A stretch of DNA of 64,000 nt. Origin: Ciona savignyi. Its lineage: Eukaryota > Chordata > Ascidiacea > Phlebobranchia > Cionidae. Positions 1-15,200 of the stretch are shown here, one piece after another; the stretch's first letter is position 1; the number at the start of each line of letters is the position of its first letter. The notes beneath the pieces are model-generated. The model did no database searches and was not told the origin of the DNA. It saw only the letters and a program-made list of their open reading frames with translations. The stretch is taken from the NCBI GenBank assembly GCA_000149265.1, contig CH003264.1:884237-948236 (forward strand), written 5' to 3'. The translations under genes were made by a program, and so were the position numbers.

Positions 1-62
1 AACAGCGTTTGTGTATCTATATAGATTACGAAGATACTATTTAATTAGACGAGTTGTTTGAA

Positions 63-237
63 ATGAGTAGAACTGGCTGCATTACTAATTCGTGTTTGGT
101 AAACAAGCCTTCACACCAAAATTCCACTGACAAGCGTGCAAAGTCAGGCAAATCTGTAACCTTCTACGAAAAATGTAACGTAGAAGAAATATCATTTTCA
201 TCCGCGTTTGAAAACAAATTCGCGTGCATGGAAACGG
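63..237 (+). CDS. KAZN: Candidate first coding exon of kazrin
   Basis: An ATG follows an in-frame TAA at 42-44. It opens 58 codons and one base, ending at a consensus GTAAGT donor. The outgoing phase (1) equals the incoming phase of the exon at 5050-5228, which follows a pyrimidine-rich acceptor. The peptide is polar and Ser/Lys/Cys-rich, and I recognise no domain in it. It could instead belong to another gene, or kazrin could start inside the next exon, for example at the in-frame ATG at 4968. That alternative is open from 4953 and uses a weaker context inside a tandem-repeat region. Confidence 0.5.
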
Positions 238-3200
238 GTAAGTCTTTTCTCTTATTGACTTTCATATCTCCATAAAATTTATCACCATGTACGCGAGAGA
301 AAACGTTTTTACAAGGTCAACTGGATAAGTGTGTGATCGTCCAATATTTAACCAGCGTCTGCCTTGTTCAAGCCTTTGTTACGTGTGTTTTTGTGACGTC
401 ACAATACATACAAGTACTAAAGAGTGCGAGACAACCATCCACGTAGCCATCGAAACTACAAGTTTTGTTTTAAGTCTGGTGCTTTTACATACACGTTTAC
501 ACCGTCCATTATTTACCAAAACTGCCGTGCTACACGATAACGCAATTCTATCTTAAAATTATCAATATAGTCCAATTACAGCGTTACTATATATAAGTAA
601 AAAAAAGTGTTACCAACCTAAAAAATTATTATTATGCGTCGCTCCCCGTATAAGTTTTTTTTTGTTATGTTTCCAGCAGAAAATTATATTAATAATCACT
701 TGCATCCATTAGCTGAATCATGGCAACACTGCGCTTTAATTAATGGCAACACTGCGTTTTTATTAATGAGTTACCATTAATACGACGACCTAATGTAATG
801 ATTGGCTTACCACACAGTAGGTATAGGTGATGTACGGACCCGTATTGTTACGTAATACCACCCGCCCTTGGTGTATTACTCCACAGAACAGATGGTCGAT
901 TGTACTGCAGAGGTTTTGAGTTCTTTTGTTGCCAAATATAGTGTGAAATTAGTTTTTACTTCTTTTAGACTCGTAAGATTTTTATATCACTCTCAGTGGT
1001 AAGATTGTAATTTGATTGCGCGTTATTTCGAAATGCTGGCTTCATCGAAGTAAAGTGGTTATTTAGAAATAATTAGTACATCGCTTGCAGTAGTAGTAAC
1101 GGCAGAATGGTATAATTCCACCTTTCAATCAGTTGTTTCACGTTCTCACAAAAGAAGGAAAGATTAGTAGCTCCAGTGATTGACTTTAAGTTTTAAGTCT
1201 TGGACGAGTTTTCATTGCAAATCTCAAAGTTATATCTTTATTTTTCCCACGAAATTTAATAGACATCAATCAAAATGAAATAATACAGTAAAAAAAGAGC
1301 GGAAGACATAGATGGAAATCAATTCAGCTGTCTTTAAGTCGGTGCCAAACAACCGAATATTTAATTGGAATCAGAAACAGGCGATTTATTCCATGCTCGG
1401 TTGAGGTTAGGTTAAGGAATGTTAACCCAAACATCCACCACTCAAATTACGTTGTAATGAATAGAGATGGCTGTTAGATAGAAACTACCGAATTGCTGGA
1501 ACGCGCCAACCACTTATAGCTCTTTGTGTTTACAGCCGCTCACAACACGATTTTTTCCAGTGCCATTATCGGTTTAATTTGCAGGCAAATCATGAGAAAA
1601 AAATCTAGGTCAATTGGTTCTTTTGTGTTCTCATCTTCTCTTTATATAAGTTAAACGTAGCGTGGTTTTAGTGTTCCGAGAAAAAAACAACACTCCGCTT
1701 TATCTAAAACCAATAAGTGTTTAACCCGCTACCGTGCTAAAAATAGAATCTGTAGCATGTTAAATGTACATGACATAAAAAATAAATATATTATTCAGTT
1801 TATGGGTGAAAGCAGAAACAAATTCTGCCTGTCAAACCAAAGCTTCATTAGCGCCACCGTCAATTAACTAACATAGGGCTTACCTCCCATGACTAGTTAC
1901 GTCATTCAGCAATTAATCGACACTCCAAGGTGTTGGAACAAGCTGTCAACCTTTAACGTATTATCCACACGTCAGATCTAGAGCTTTTAGCCAGCTGTAA
2001 AAACACACTTCTTTCTTTTGTTTTCTTCCCTGATAGACGGTATAGCTGTTTGTAATCATTTCGTTTTCGCATGGACAATTTACCAGTTCGCACGGCCACT
2101 TTTGATCAAAGTAGATGGAGAAAGGATTTTCTAATTAAATTTGCCGATTCTCCAAAGAAGTATACAATTTGATACGCCATTAATCTCGGCGCACTTGAGC
2201 ATAGCGCCAGGTCTGGAACTTACCGCGCTCGCTTCCGGCTTTCGAGCTGTTTTGTCTCGGACTGTTAGTTTGTGGGTGATCTTAACCGCAAATACGAAAT
2301 TCCCGGCACCGCTAGATTCGATTACGCTCGTTGTGAGCTGTAACTCCGACGACGCACTGTATTTGCGAAGGTAATTTCACGTTCAACTCCGCTCAGCTTT
2401 ATGAATGGGAACTTGATGACGGTGAAACCTGGTAACCTGACACTGGCCAACTTGCTACCTTCCATTGTTCTCGGGCAAGCAAACGTCAGACGATTCTCAT
2501 CGGAAATCAACACAAAGGAATAGCTGAACTATCTCGACTAGGCGCGCGGTTTCACGCCTTCCTGCAATTTACTGCAGCGTTGGCAAAGACACGCCGACAA
2601 TTCTCAACCGTTATTCTGCCCGCAGCAGCTCAAAAAATGGTAGTCAGAGAGTTTAATAGTATCATGGCCAGGACAGCAATTTAAATAACTTTGCTTTTGG
2701 TTTTCAGATCTTTGCCAAATCGATTCATAGTTTGTGTTGCCTACTTTACTTTGTTTTACAAATCTTTTGAATATTAAAATTCATCGCAGGGTAGACTAGT
2801 TGCTGTGAACAAATTATTAAGCTGAATCATCGCAATATTATATTAGCCGGAGAATAACCAGCAGATTGTATCGATTGATGGTGAGCTTAATTGCGAGCTA
2901 ATAAGCCACAAGAGAGGGTTAGCGAAGGTCCTGTTCATCTATTATTCACAGAAACCCGTAATACGCGCATCGTGACTGGACGAACGGTCATCTACGGTCA
3001 CTCAATTGTAATAAGGCTCCGGGCAGCGCAGTGACGGGACAGTTGCGAGTGTCCGGAACTGGGTGTCAAAAGCAACAAGCTGAAAATCCTAGTGTGTGAA
3101 TGAAGTTCAATCTTAAATCGGCGGCAGCAGTTAGAATACAAGCAAGCAAGAGATAATAGACACTATTATACTAACTTTGTATACTAACCTTTAATCAAGA

Positions 3201-6200
3201 TTACAAAAATAAGACAGTTTTCGGAGTTATAAGCAAGCACGTAAGGGATGATAAACACAATTATAATATAGATAGACTATACAGCTTTTAATCAAAGTTT
3301 TAAAAATAAAACAGTTTCCATAGTTATAAGCAAGCACGTAGGGGATAATAGACACGGTTATAACATACGTTTTAGAGCTTTGAATCGAATTAATAAAAAT
3401 AAAACAGTTTTTTGGAGTTATAAGCAAGCATATAAAGTAATAATGGACATGTTTCAAACATACATTATATTAGAATATGGGGCCGTACGATGGTATTATT
3501 TAAAGTGTACAATGGATAACCTAATAACTGTTAAGCCATTAATTACTGCGCTTGTATAGCTACCGTTTCGGGTTGTGTCATGTTTTCGTTCTGAAGCTTA
3601 AATCGAAACCTCATCAACCAAAAGTACAATTGAGCGGATGGTGTAATTTAATTAACGACACCGTGTTTCGGCTCTGGTTTCGTTTCGGCCCGTTTCAGAT
3701 GTAAGAATTCAGGCCAACGCTTACTTCAACAGGTATCAGGTTTTCGCTAAACGACTGGCCTGGTCTACTTAATGCCGCCAACGCACATTGTTATGATTCA
3801 ATCAGTTATGACATATTCTCATGCGAGTAGAAAGCTTTATAATTTAGTGAATTAGAAGTAGAATCGGCAGTCAGTTAATGGGTTACCAGATTAAAAGATA
3901 GCGAGCTATATTTAGAAGTTGACAAAGTACTTGAAAAGCGCTAACTAGACGTTTGTTTTCTCGGCGAATTTTACCATTTGCCAGACTGTTTTTACAAACT
4001 TGTTCGATAAGCCGTCTCTAATCCAGCCGACATGTGTATTGTTACGGATCTAACACAATTCCCTTTCTTCCCATTGTTACGTGTATATGACAACCACCAA
4101 CTATTCAGTAGCAATTGTATGTTAGTGTACTGATAATAACTTATATGACCTTACATTGTGTAGACGCACCTGTAGGTTAGGCGTGTGTCTCATAGTTTCG
4201 TTGATTATCTGCTAAAATGACTTTATCGCCGTAAGTAAAGATTTTTAATTCATTTAATTCGTTTACTTCCGTTGTACATTTAGTAGATTGAGTGCATAAT
4301 ATTAGCTAATTATAAGAGTGGTAATTATTTGGATAATAACAGTATAGTATTATGTTCAGCACTATGGTTATTATTTAGATTAGATAATAACAGTAATAGA
4401 AATATATGCATTACTATGGTTTTTAACCAATAGTTATAGTAATATGTGCAATACTCTGCAAATTATAACAATAACTTGGTAACATATACCAATATATGCG
4501 GAGTACTATCCAATTATTAAGATAATAACAGTGTCAGCATTACATGCAGTACCGTATGGATTATACCGTAATTCAGGATTATTCATTATTATGTAAATGT
4601 CATACTCGACAGTATAGATTTTCCGCTGTCAATGACCCTGATATGAACTTATATCCTTAATAACCACAGATCAATATACCAAACTGTTATTGCTTTTACG
4701 TTTCTCCATGCATTCGCTTAAACGCGAAGAAGAGTTGCATAAACTTTTAATAAATTAAAAGTCGGCGCGAGCTTAGACGTTTGGGAAGCCCTGATTTAGA
4801 TAAAAACAGCTCTTTATATGCAGTAAAGTCACGTTTAATCCTCAAAGTTAAGTTTTACCCCCAAAGTCACGTTTAACCCTCAAAGTTAAATTTTACCCCC
4901 AAAGTTAAGTTTCACCCCCAAAGTTACGATTTATCTCCAAAGTTACAATTATGTGGATGATCCCAAGATGGGACCAGAAATGGCTGTCAAGGACCTAAAA
5001 ACACTACAGATCAATATACCAGATGGTAATTTATATTCCTTTATTCCAGCTTTGCAGTCGCTCGATTCACTAAGTGAACAGATCCTTCAATTCATATTCG
5101 CGTCGTCGCTAACCCACGGAAGTGACGTAACCGCGGAGGTATATCGAAGAGACGGGTTGATACCGAAGCAGCGTGACGCGTTACATGCTTCCCTCACATT
5201 GATGCGTGGTTTGCTGATGGATGCTCAGGTTTGTCTACGAGTACCACTTTCGTGACGTCATTAATTCCAATCAGCGCTAATTGCCGTCTGTTTACGTTGT
5301 GTGTATTCGTTGCTATCCGACGCGTATCGTTGAAACTAATTCGAGATTCCTGATCAATTGCAGAGGTATTTTTCTATTTGACCAAATGGGTTAGCCTTGC
5401 CTTTAAGCCAAAGGGTTGTAGGTTCAAAACTGGTCTCTAGCTAGTCGATTGTGTCCATAGACAAGACACGTAATGAACATTGCCTGAACCCAGTAAAATA
5501 GTGAGTTATACCAAATTGAAGGAATGTGTAAATTATACCGTCACAATACACTGCAATAGCTCCTGTAACCCGACGGTGGGCGCGAGGTGATCTTACGATT
5601 GCTCTTGTGTTAAGCGCCCCTAACAGACATTGCTTGAACCCAGAGGATTAATGGGTTCTACCAAATTAAAGGAACGTTGGTATCATATACAACACACTGC
5701 AATAGCTCCGGTAACCCGACGGTGGGCGCGAGGTGATCTGACGATTTCCCGTGTGTTAACCCCCTTGGTTTTCCCATTCACGGGGATAAACATGAATATC
5801 CTATCCAATATCTCTCTATAATCCTGCAGGCGAAGTTTAAGAAAATGGTAGATAACAATCGTCGTCTTGCAAACCACATCGACGGAACAATACAATCAGC
5901 AAATCAGGAAGTGAATAATCTCAGAGTTGAACTTAACGTCACGAATCAGAAACTGCTTGAATTATCTATGGTTAAGGACGCTTGCACACACTGTAAAGGT
6001 ATATTGGGGTTCGTGGATATCGGGGAATAATTAAATGGTTTCGGGATGTAAAATAATTTAATGTTTTTCCCTGTTTTCTTTTTATATTTTTTTACTGGAC
6101 TTTCGAACCCATATTGGGGTCCTCACCAAGGCCGTTTTTTTTATATATGGAGCCCAATATTAGTGAGTCGCGTTAACCATTCGACCACTCGACCTTTCAA

Positions 6201-9200
6201 ACGTGTTTTTTTCTGAGCTAAGTTTCAAAACCAAGATGGGCTCGCCACTAAGTCTTTTTTAGCGCTTCGAATGGATCGATCGCCTTAACCATTTTGCCAC
6301 ACGACCATTTCAGCGTTTTATATTCTCCCCTAACTCGCCGCAAAGCAAACGCCCGTGTGGTTTATACAATTGAATACACACTCGAAACCGGACGAAACCG
6401 GATTCAACCAGTTCTGCCAACTAATGAACCTATTTGCCCCAGAAACCATCCACATGAACAAAATGGTGGAAGAGAACAAGACACTCAACTCGAGCAACCG
6501 GCAGCTTCAGAAGGAAATTGAAAATCTTAAGCAGCAGATTACGAATAGCGAGAATCGTAATAAAGAGGCATTGTTAGGTATGTATTTGCTTGGTATTGTA
6601 CTTAATAGGATAGGATATTTATGTTTATCCCCGTGAATAGGAAAACGAAGGGGGTTAACACACGGGCAATCGTGAGATAATCGTTATTCTCACAGTGGAT
6701 AATTAATAATTCGATATTATTAGTCTGGTTATGCATGACTTTATATTGAGCGTAAGCAGCATAAAAACACACTAACTAAGACATACTACAGCCGCCATAT
6801 AAAAGAAAATAGGCGGTAAAGTCTTAATGTTCTTTAGCGGGAAAGATAAAGGCGACCGGTAATTATTATCAAGCGTTGGCCAGGAGGCTATCATGAGGTA
6901 GTCAACGCACGCACCAAAATAAGAATTGCACTAAAAGTGTATTAATAACCCAGTACAATATCAAACGCCCCATGCTGCCATATGTACTGTTCAATAACGT
7001 AAGTTATTGAATGAATAATAACATCTATGGGGGATGTTACAACAAGTATGTGGAATGTGCAATAATCGACGTATTCAGTTAGTTTCCGATATTGCTTAAA
7101 TTTTAAAATTTTATTAGAAAAAAATACAACTATTTCGCAATAAACAAAAAAAGCAAAAGGATAGCTTTGTGCTGTATATAACGTGTCGTCCAAACCAAGT
7201 TAAATCTTGGCTGGAATCATGTATAAAAACGCAAAATGACAGCGTTGTGTGGCATATAACCTCCAAAGCTAAAATCTCCAAGTTTATGTATGTTTGTAAT
7301 AAGTTTCATCTTAACCTTTCTATCCGCGCCAGCCGCAACATCGGATCGCATGAGATTAAAACAGGAGAAATCCGAGTTACTCAACCAGATCCAAGAGATG
7401 CAGAACACCATTGATGACAAAGAGGAACAACTACGTGATTTCATTCGAGAATTCGAGCTACAAATGAAGGTAATACTTGCCGACGTCATGGAAAAAGTTA
7501 TCGACGTTTTTTTTCTTCGTTATATTTCGGGTTTAATTTGTTGACGTACAACAAGTTAATCTTGGGTTAAATTAGGTGATTTCGGATTTAATTAGTTTCC
7601 CTAAAATTGGCGAATGACGCATTTGCTTGCATTAGGTATATCGGCTTTGTTGATTTTAATTGGAGTACGGAAAGAACTAGCATTTCCATATACGTCAACG
7701 CCTTAAACTCGACTTTAATGGACCCACGCGTTGATATAAGCGGAGTTAACCTCGCCTCCCCTTGCGCCCATCAATTGTGCGCCTGACCTTCTTTTATCCC
7801 CCATCGCGACCCAAAACGCCGTAATTTCTTTTTTCCTTTAAAACTTCTTTGTTTTATTTTTTTTTATTTTGCCTTTACTTCATTTTTGCTTAAACGCCTA
7901 ACCTTCCTTTTTTATCCCTAATCGCCACCTCATGCGCGCAGGAGAGCGAGGAAATAATGAAAGAAGCTGACGAAGAGCGGTCGCGACTCACACGGGAACG
8001 GAACGAACTTTCCCGACGTCACCAGGACCAACTCGAAGTCGTGACGTCACTCCGCGGGGAGGTGGTGGGAAACGAGAAGCGACTCAGAGAATTGGACTCT
8101 GAACTAGTAATTGTGAGTTGGTTTGCTGGATTATCAACGTCTACACACTCGAATTCTCTGAATTGAAAATCGTAAGTCGAGTTACCAAGCTATTGTCGAT
8201 TGTTAAAATGGCGTGAGTTTAATTCCATTGGGTCGAGTCTGTCTTCTTAGGGTTGCTGGACAAGTTCTTAAAAATCAAATCAAGCACACGCGATCCACCC
8301 CCCTTATATACCTCATACGGATTTACGAAATCCTGGACTCTGTAATTTGCTCATGTTTGATGGATTGCCAATATTTACACACTTGAGTTTCGGGGGAATT
8401 CTGAATTTCTAGCCTTTGCCCGGATTTAACTGGGTCATGAGAACTAGAAACACAATGTTTGTATTAGTGATAACGCAATTAGGTGGAATAAGAATTTAAA
8501 GGACTAGAATTTATATTCTTGATTCTAAAATGGACAACCCTTTTTGGTGTTATTGTTATGCAAGTTGTCGTGATTACCACGATAAGCCTTTATTCACCAG
8601 AGAATTCCATAAATAAACTAATGCAATGACAAATCGCAATCCAATTGCTTTAAACTTATAACATCCAATACCAGATAACTTGTATTCACGCAAACATTCC
8701 ATTCCCAGCTGCGACAAGCCAGCGCTCAACTCCAAAGTTCAAAACGTCGTTCCCTTCACATCTCAGTAGAGGAAAGCTACTCAACTCACACAAAATCATT
8801 TAATATTTCGGGTATGTTGGTTTTAATCCTTTTTATTTTCGACTAGATTTACTTTGGTGCAAAAAGAGGGAGGGGGTCCTATGCTTCCCCCACCACAGTA
8901 TAGGGTGGGGCCGTATGGACACTTTAAAAAGCCCCTGGGGGGCCTGGGGGTAATCTGATCAAAAACCACCCAATTCACCAAAAACAAAAAGTAAAACAAT
9001 TGCAGATTCCCTCTGTTCAAACACCGATATAAATGAAAAGTCAACTATGTGTTTTACAAAACATGTTTTATCTGTGGGATATTGTAAAAGAGTTTTTACG
9101 GGTATACTTATCGTACATTGTAATTAGAGTACCAAAATGTTTCCACCTTCCTTATTATAAATTTTTATTTAATATAAGTCCGAAGTGTTTTTGCTGGCAT

Positions 9201-12200
9201 TGATTGGTTTTATTAGTATAATAAGGAGAAACGACGCAGCAATAAAGCACAAAAGAAAATGCAAAAACAGAGGAAATAAAAAATAGAGAAAAATATAAAA
9301 TAAATGAAAAAATAAAAACAGAAAAATAGGAACAACTTCAATATGAGATTTAATTTTTTAGGAGGAACAGAACCTAACACATCATCACAAATCCAAGATC
9401 CTCTTTTGATTCCGACCTCCTCCCCCGCCTCTCCACGTCACTTCCTGTGCCAGGGACAGGGCTCCGGGGGCAACTCGTCATCGAGCGAAGATGTCCACGT
9501 CGATTCGGTAATCAGCGGTGGATCGGTTGGTCATTCCTACACGCGTCGTCCGAAGATCGTTCAGCACCTCTCTGGCTCCCTCTCGCGGGCGTTCCGGAGG
9601 GGCAGGAACCGGAAAAGTTTGGACATCGGAAGTAAGTTTTATTTGCTAAGTTTTGAATCTATGATAGGCTCATCCGCTAGACTGCTTGTTTTGTATAGTT
9701 GGTATATGTGTCGGCCACGTTAACCATTCCACACGACCATACTCGTAGGAAATAATTTTTATGTTTTTTTTACTGAGCTAAATTTCGAACCTACAATGGA
9801 CTCGTTCCTCAGACCTTTTTTTTGTAGTCGGTATATGTATCAGTTTGTTAACCATTCGGCCACACAACCGTACTCGTTAAAAGTATGAATTCATTTTGCG
9901 ACTTTATACGATAAATGCCAACAAATTTGCTGTATAATAAGTAAGTCTGCACAACTTTTGTGTTTAGCCGATTCACAAACCCAAGGATTGTTTAGAATTA
10001 GATCATTTGTTCACGCATCGTGCATTTTTAAATGTTTCTTTCTCAAAATAAATCATTCCTTTCCGCGGTTTGCGATTCTCACGAGAAAAGCGGTGATTCA
10101 GATCGCCATGTTATAATTATCGAACTTTCCTTCGTTGAAACATCCCACAACCAACAATTATACGAATTTCCACCTCTTGACAATTAGTTGTCGACTAAAA
10201 TCGATGTAACGCCGAAGCCGGGACTTGAATAATTGCAACCACTTGTCGCTCGTGCTATTCGTAATTCTATGAATAGATCGCCCTTTATTAGTGTGTTCGG
10301 TTAGATAGGAATAATTGTGTTTTCGTGTATTGGGTTTCCTCTGTATGTGTAATCAATAACTTTTATTTCATACAACTTGGTGGGTTTAAGTGTCGCCTTT
10401 TAGCCGAAGGGTTGTAAATTCGAAACTGTTCGCTAGGTAGTCGGTTGTGTCATTGGGCATGGCAGAAATCGGTATTCTGCCAAAAGATCGTCCTTTTCCT
10501 ATTCACGAGCTTAAACATTAATATCCTATCCATTGTTCCCCACTAATTTAAATTGCTGTATGTTTATATCCGGCAATTTCCTCGTATAATGTGCAGATGT
10601 ACCTATTTTCTCAGACGAAGTGCTTGAAATACATTTAGTCATAAGTTACAATTAAACCGCGAACGCTGATAGTACGCGTCGTCTGCTTAACTGCGAACAA
10701 TAGCCTGTATTGTTTCGAACAACACCAGATGCGACATAGAGAAATAATTATTGTAAGAATGGGCGACATTTTAATTACCTGTGTGATTTACCATGATCGC
10801 TATTTAAAACGTTTGGGATGTCACAACTCCGTGGTAAACTGCACGAAAGCTCTGAAGATGTATGTACGAGATTCCTCAATTAAATATTCAAAGTTTTCCT
10901 TTTCGTATCGCATTTGTCTAGCGAAAGTTGGTTAAATATTAAATGTCGCTTGTCAGAATCACTGTAAATAGTGTTTTTCGTAGAATTCCAACATGGCCTT
11001 TTTAATTTAGTCGTTTCGGAGTTATCAAAATCCAACAATAATGAAAACTCAAAAATTATTATTATCCCTTGCTCATTATCACGTGATAATGCGAGCATTT
11101 AAAACAAAAACAAAGGCATATCTTATAGTCTGTAATCTGTATTGTCACGTCATAATGTGGAAATGATTAAGGATAAGCGTAACAGCGAGATTCTAAAGCG
11201 GTGCTCACGCAAAATCCGGTAATCATATCAACTCTATCTATACTACAATCAACTCTATCTATACACGCAAAATCCGGTAATCATATCAACTCTATCTACC
11301 CTATACTAACCACACAAACTACCAGAAAATTCCACGATTCGTACTTTCCCGAGAAATTCATCGTTTTCCGCGAGTTCCGTCAGTTCAGGTTTGTCAGTGT
11401 TGCCGAATGTTGTCAGTGTTACCAGATGTAATTGCGTGCTGTGACGTCGTGTGGTCCACATATTAACATACCTCTTTGTGCATGCAACACTACATACTTA
11501 TAAAGCCGACCCCCTCAATACTGGGTCGTGCTTGAAATTAAAAGCTTGCACACTTTTAATTTCATTAATTTTGATTTAATCTTTGAAATCAGAATTCTTT
11601 TTTAATTTAGTTTATGTAAGGTTTAACGGCCACTTCACTTTTCCGTTAGACCGTTTGTATTCACTAACGTGTTTTAACTACTCTAGTTTTGCCGTTTTAT
11701 CCTACCTTCTTAATTTAAAATAATTGAGTCATTGTTCTTTAATGTGACAAAGGAGTGAAATTATAACCTGTTGTGTCCGTGTGTCGTAGTGAACCTAATC
11801 CACTTTTAATTTGTGAAATTTTCTGTTGCAAAACTAGATACCAACACTATTAAGCATCTTTTGATTCGTAGTTTGCCTCAATCCTTTAAACGCCTTGAAA
11901 ATTATCTATTTCAAGGCGGTGTTATTTATAACTACTTTTAACTAGTTGTTTACCGTTAAGATCATTCTAAAAGACTTTAAAAATTGTTTCGTTTCAAATC
12001 GTACTCTGAACGTGGTATACCGGTATATGTGCACTAAAATTCTAATTTTTTGACAACATTATACCCAGGCATCTCATTACCCTTTGAAGGGAATCTTTAA
12101 AGATTCCGCTGGAATTATTAAGTTGATTGATTTCTTCAGATGCCGACGTATTTCTCAATTCAAGTCAGGGGAACCTGTTCCAACGTTCGGAGGAGGAAAA

Positions 12201-15200
12201 GAAAGAGATTCTCACAACTAACCAGAACCTTCCCATGCACGAGTGAGTAGTGATGCATGAGTTTGTAAATTGGTTGTGTAATCTGCGGGGAAAGTTAAAT
12301 GAGGGAAAAGGGGAACTAAAAAAATGCATACGAACTAAGGGCCAACACTAAAAGTGGGGAAGGAAGGAAACTGCTCACCAAAATAAAGATTAGGGAATTA
12401 AGAGTTGTTTTGGGGGTAAGATTAATGTTTAGGGCATGATTAGAATTAGTTTCCATAGTTTTAGTGAGCAGTTTCCCTCCCTCCTTTCCCTCTTAGTTTT
12501 TTCCGTCTTAATCTCGCCACAATTTCACGCCAGAATAAACACTAGATCTATCACACTCAGCTGATGTATTAATAATGAGAAACACAACTCGACTTCCGTA
12601 TTTGCTGTACAATTGCATACCTGCGTCACCGATCAATTCCTTTTACAACAATCCGTTAATCATTATCTAATGGGAAAGGCGTCAACGTTCGTCCCGATTT
12701 TTTGCTGTGTGGTGATTAAACTGGATAAATAAAAAAACAAAATAAATCACTTATACGAAAAATAAACTAGGTATTTTTAGACGTTAACGGATTGTAGAAA
12801 CCAAACTGGGACCGTAGAAATCAAACTTATTTATATTTCGTCGTAAAACTTAAAAATTTCTTGCTCCTCCAAAAATTTCGAAAAAAAAATCGAGAAATTT
12901 CGAAATTTTTATGTAAAAATTAAAAAGTAATCTAAAAGATGTCTCTTTCATTTAATGATATATTTATCATTATCTATTTTTCATCGTTGGTACTTTTAAC
13001 TCCGTTTATTTCATCAGATGGCGAGCTGACGCTGTGCTTGTATGGTTGGAGTTGGTCATGCACATGTCCCAGTATAACAAGGAGTGCGCGGAGAATATCA
13101 AAAGTGGAAAGGTAAGTCTGCTGTTTAGGAATCCATCATACCCATGGGCATTTCTAGAAAAAAAATTGAAGGGCGTTCTTGTTAGTAAACCCAGGAATGT
13201 AAAAAAACAAATTTCGTACTAAAATCCGACCTCACGATTTATATTTGAAAAATAATGGTTTATTCTCTTTTATTATTATTATCGTGAGCTGAGCGCGTTC
13301 GCACGTGACACCAAACAGATACACGTGTCCCAACATTTACATACATAGAAATTCGTTAATAATTTGTATAAATATTAAAATAAATTTGACTTAAAATTTG
13401 AATAAAATTTTTCGCCTAAAGAAACAATTCATCGGTGTGCATGCTTATATGTGACATAGGACGCCACTATTTGCCTACGCTATTCTATTTAACTAAGAAC
13501 CGACCATGCTTTATAGAGGAGCATATGTTTATTGGTGATAGAATTGGATTTAGACAACGTTGCTTTTATCTGGATTAATTCCAGACATCATTTATGCGGT
13601 TTTAACATTTCCGATACCTCGGAATATACACACCAGATAATAATGAATATTGGAATTGATTTTCGTAAATTGTGATGGGGGTGGATGGTAAGGGATGTAC
13701 TTGAATGACCGGAATTACTGTTTACATTTTTTGAGCTGATATCTTTGTGACGTTATTTCAATGTGACGTAATATTATTGTGACGTAATATCACTGTGACG
13801 TAATACCTCTGACATAATCTCAATGAGAAGCAATATCACATAGACTTAATCTCATTGTCACGTATTATCACTGACGTAATCGCATTGTGACGTAATCTCA
13901 TTTTAGGTTCTTCTCGGTTTGTCACTGGGCGAGTTGGAGAAATGCCTGAACATCGAGAATGTTCTTCACAGAAGGAAGTTGTGGTTGGGAATCGAGGAGT
14001 TCCGCAACCCAGCATGCACCGTCGCGTGAGTTGCTTTACGTTCTTATTTTGTTTAATTACGTCATCACTCGTGACGTACGGTTGTTCACGTAGTAATCCT
14101 GGTCCCCGTCCGAATTACCTCACTGAGGTTTCGTGTGCGGGTTGTTTTAAAACCGAATTAGTTGTCGGATGCAACTCATGTCGTATGCATCGACCGCTCA
14201 CGCATGCCGTATGCATTGACTTCCGTTTCCCGTAACGGATCAGTACATTATCGTCAAAAAGTCAGTGTAAAAAACGGTCCAATATATTTTTACCGGGCTA
14301 GGTTTCGAACCCATGGCGGGCTCATCACTAAACACGTTATATAACTAGAGTGAGTATATGTATAAGTCGCGTTTTACCGTTTAGTCACACAGGAATTTTG
14401 TTTTTCTTTTAATCGAGCCAAGTTTCGAACCCATAGTGTCTCGTCGCAAAGACCGTTTTTGTACTAAATCAATACAAGAATCGGTCGCATTAACCCATTC
14501 CGCCAAACGACCGTACACGGTCCAATTAAATCATGGTCTGGCGTTTAACGTGGTCATATTTGCAGCAACATGTCGGCCGCTGGACAGTTGGACCACTGGT
14601 GGGTGTGCGAGCAATGGTTGCGTGACGTCGGTCTTACGCAATACGCGTCACGCTTCCGTGAGCATTTGATTGACGGGCGAACGCTCTGCTCGTTGACGAG
14701 GAAGGATCTTGATCGCCACCTAGGGATGGAAGGCAAGAAAACCCACCAAGACAGCGCCCTCAGGGGGATTGAATTACTTCGAATGCTTTCATTCAATACA
14801 CAGGTGAGCGACGAAATACATCTCGTCACCTTCCTTACAATTCTAGTAGAGGTTCAGGTGGGATGATTTAACATAAAATAAATGTTTTTAATTTTCATTA
14901 CGCTAGATTCTGGCTATAGCTGCATTAAATGGGTGTTTTGAATATTGTAGGCTTGGTATAACTATTCGAATCCGAAGATTTTACTGTTTTTTTTTACTGC
15001 GTCACGCTGGTGACAGGTATACCCGGTCGCCAGATCATTGGGTAGAACGCGTTATTGAATCAGACACTCTAGTTTTAACTGCACGACAATTCTATTTTTC
15101 CCACGTCATATTATGACATGTGACATGAACGGTCCTTGCTCGTCTGCAGATTTTTAACCTGTACCCCAAAATAAATTTTTGTTGTTAAATTTGTTCCAGT

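Larger units (their letters stand above)
238..5049. other. Long first intron of kazrin (or upstream region)
   Basis: No convincing exon is seen over 4.8 kb. An isolated 33-codon ATG-to-TGA frame at 2071-2172 sits in a slightly GC-richer patch (2040-2540). That patch could be a promoter, an alternative first exon or an old insertion; nothing decides. A short direct repeat starting ATGGCAACACTGCG lies at about 720-765. Tandem repeats are listed separately. Confidence 0.5.

Noticed and set aside
2322..2513. Small minus-strand frame in kazrin intron 1
   Set aside because: No motif, no splice partner, and no sign of coding beyond slightly higher GC.
4953..5255. Kazrin start at a GTG at 4953
   Set aside because: GTG is not an expected start in animals, the upstream part is tandem repeat, and a strong acceptor at 5049 explains the exon better.
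5391..5812. tRNA genes suggested by the A/B-box-like heads of the many repeats
   Set aside because: The heads lack paired acceptor stems and are followed by the same body and tail in about 30 copies, so they are SINEs.
13470..13495. Spliced-leader RNA gene, from ATTCTATTTAACTAAG
   Set aside because: It resembles the Ciona leader but differs at three bases, and no donor GT or Sm-site structure follows.
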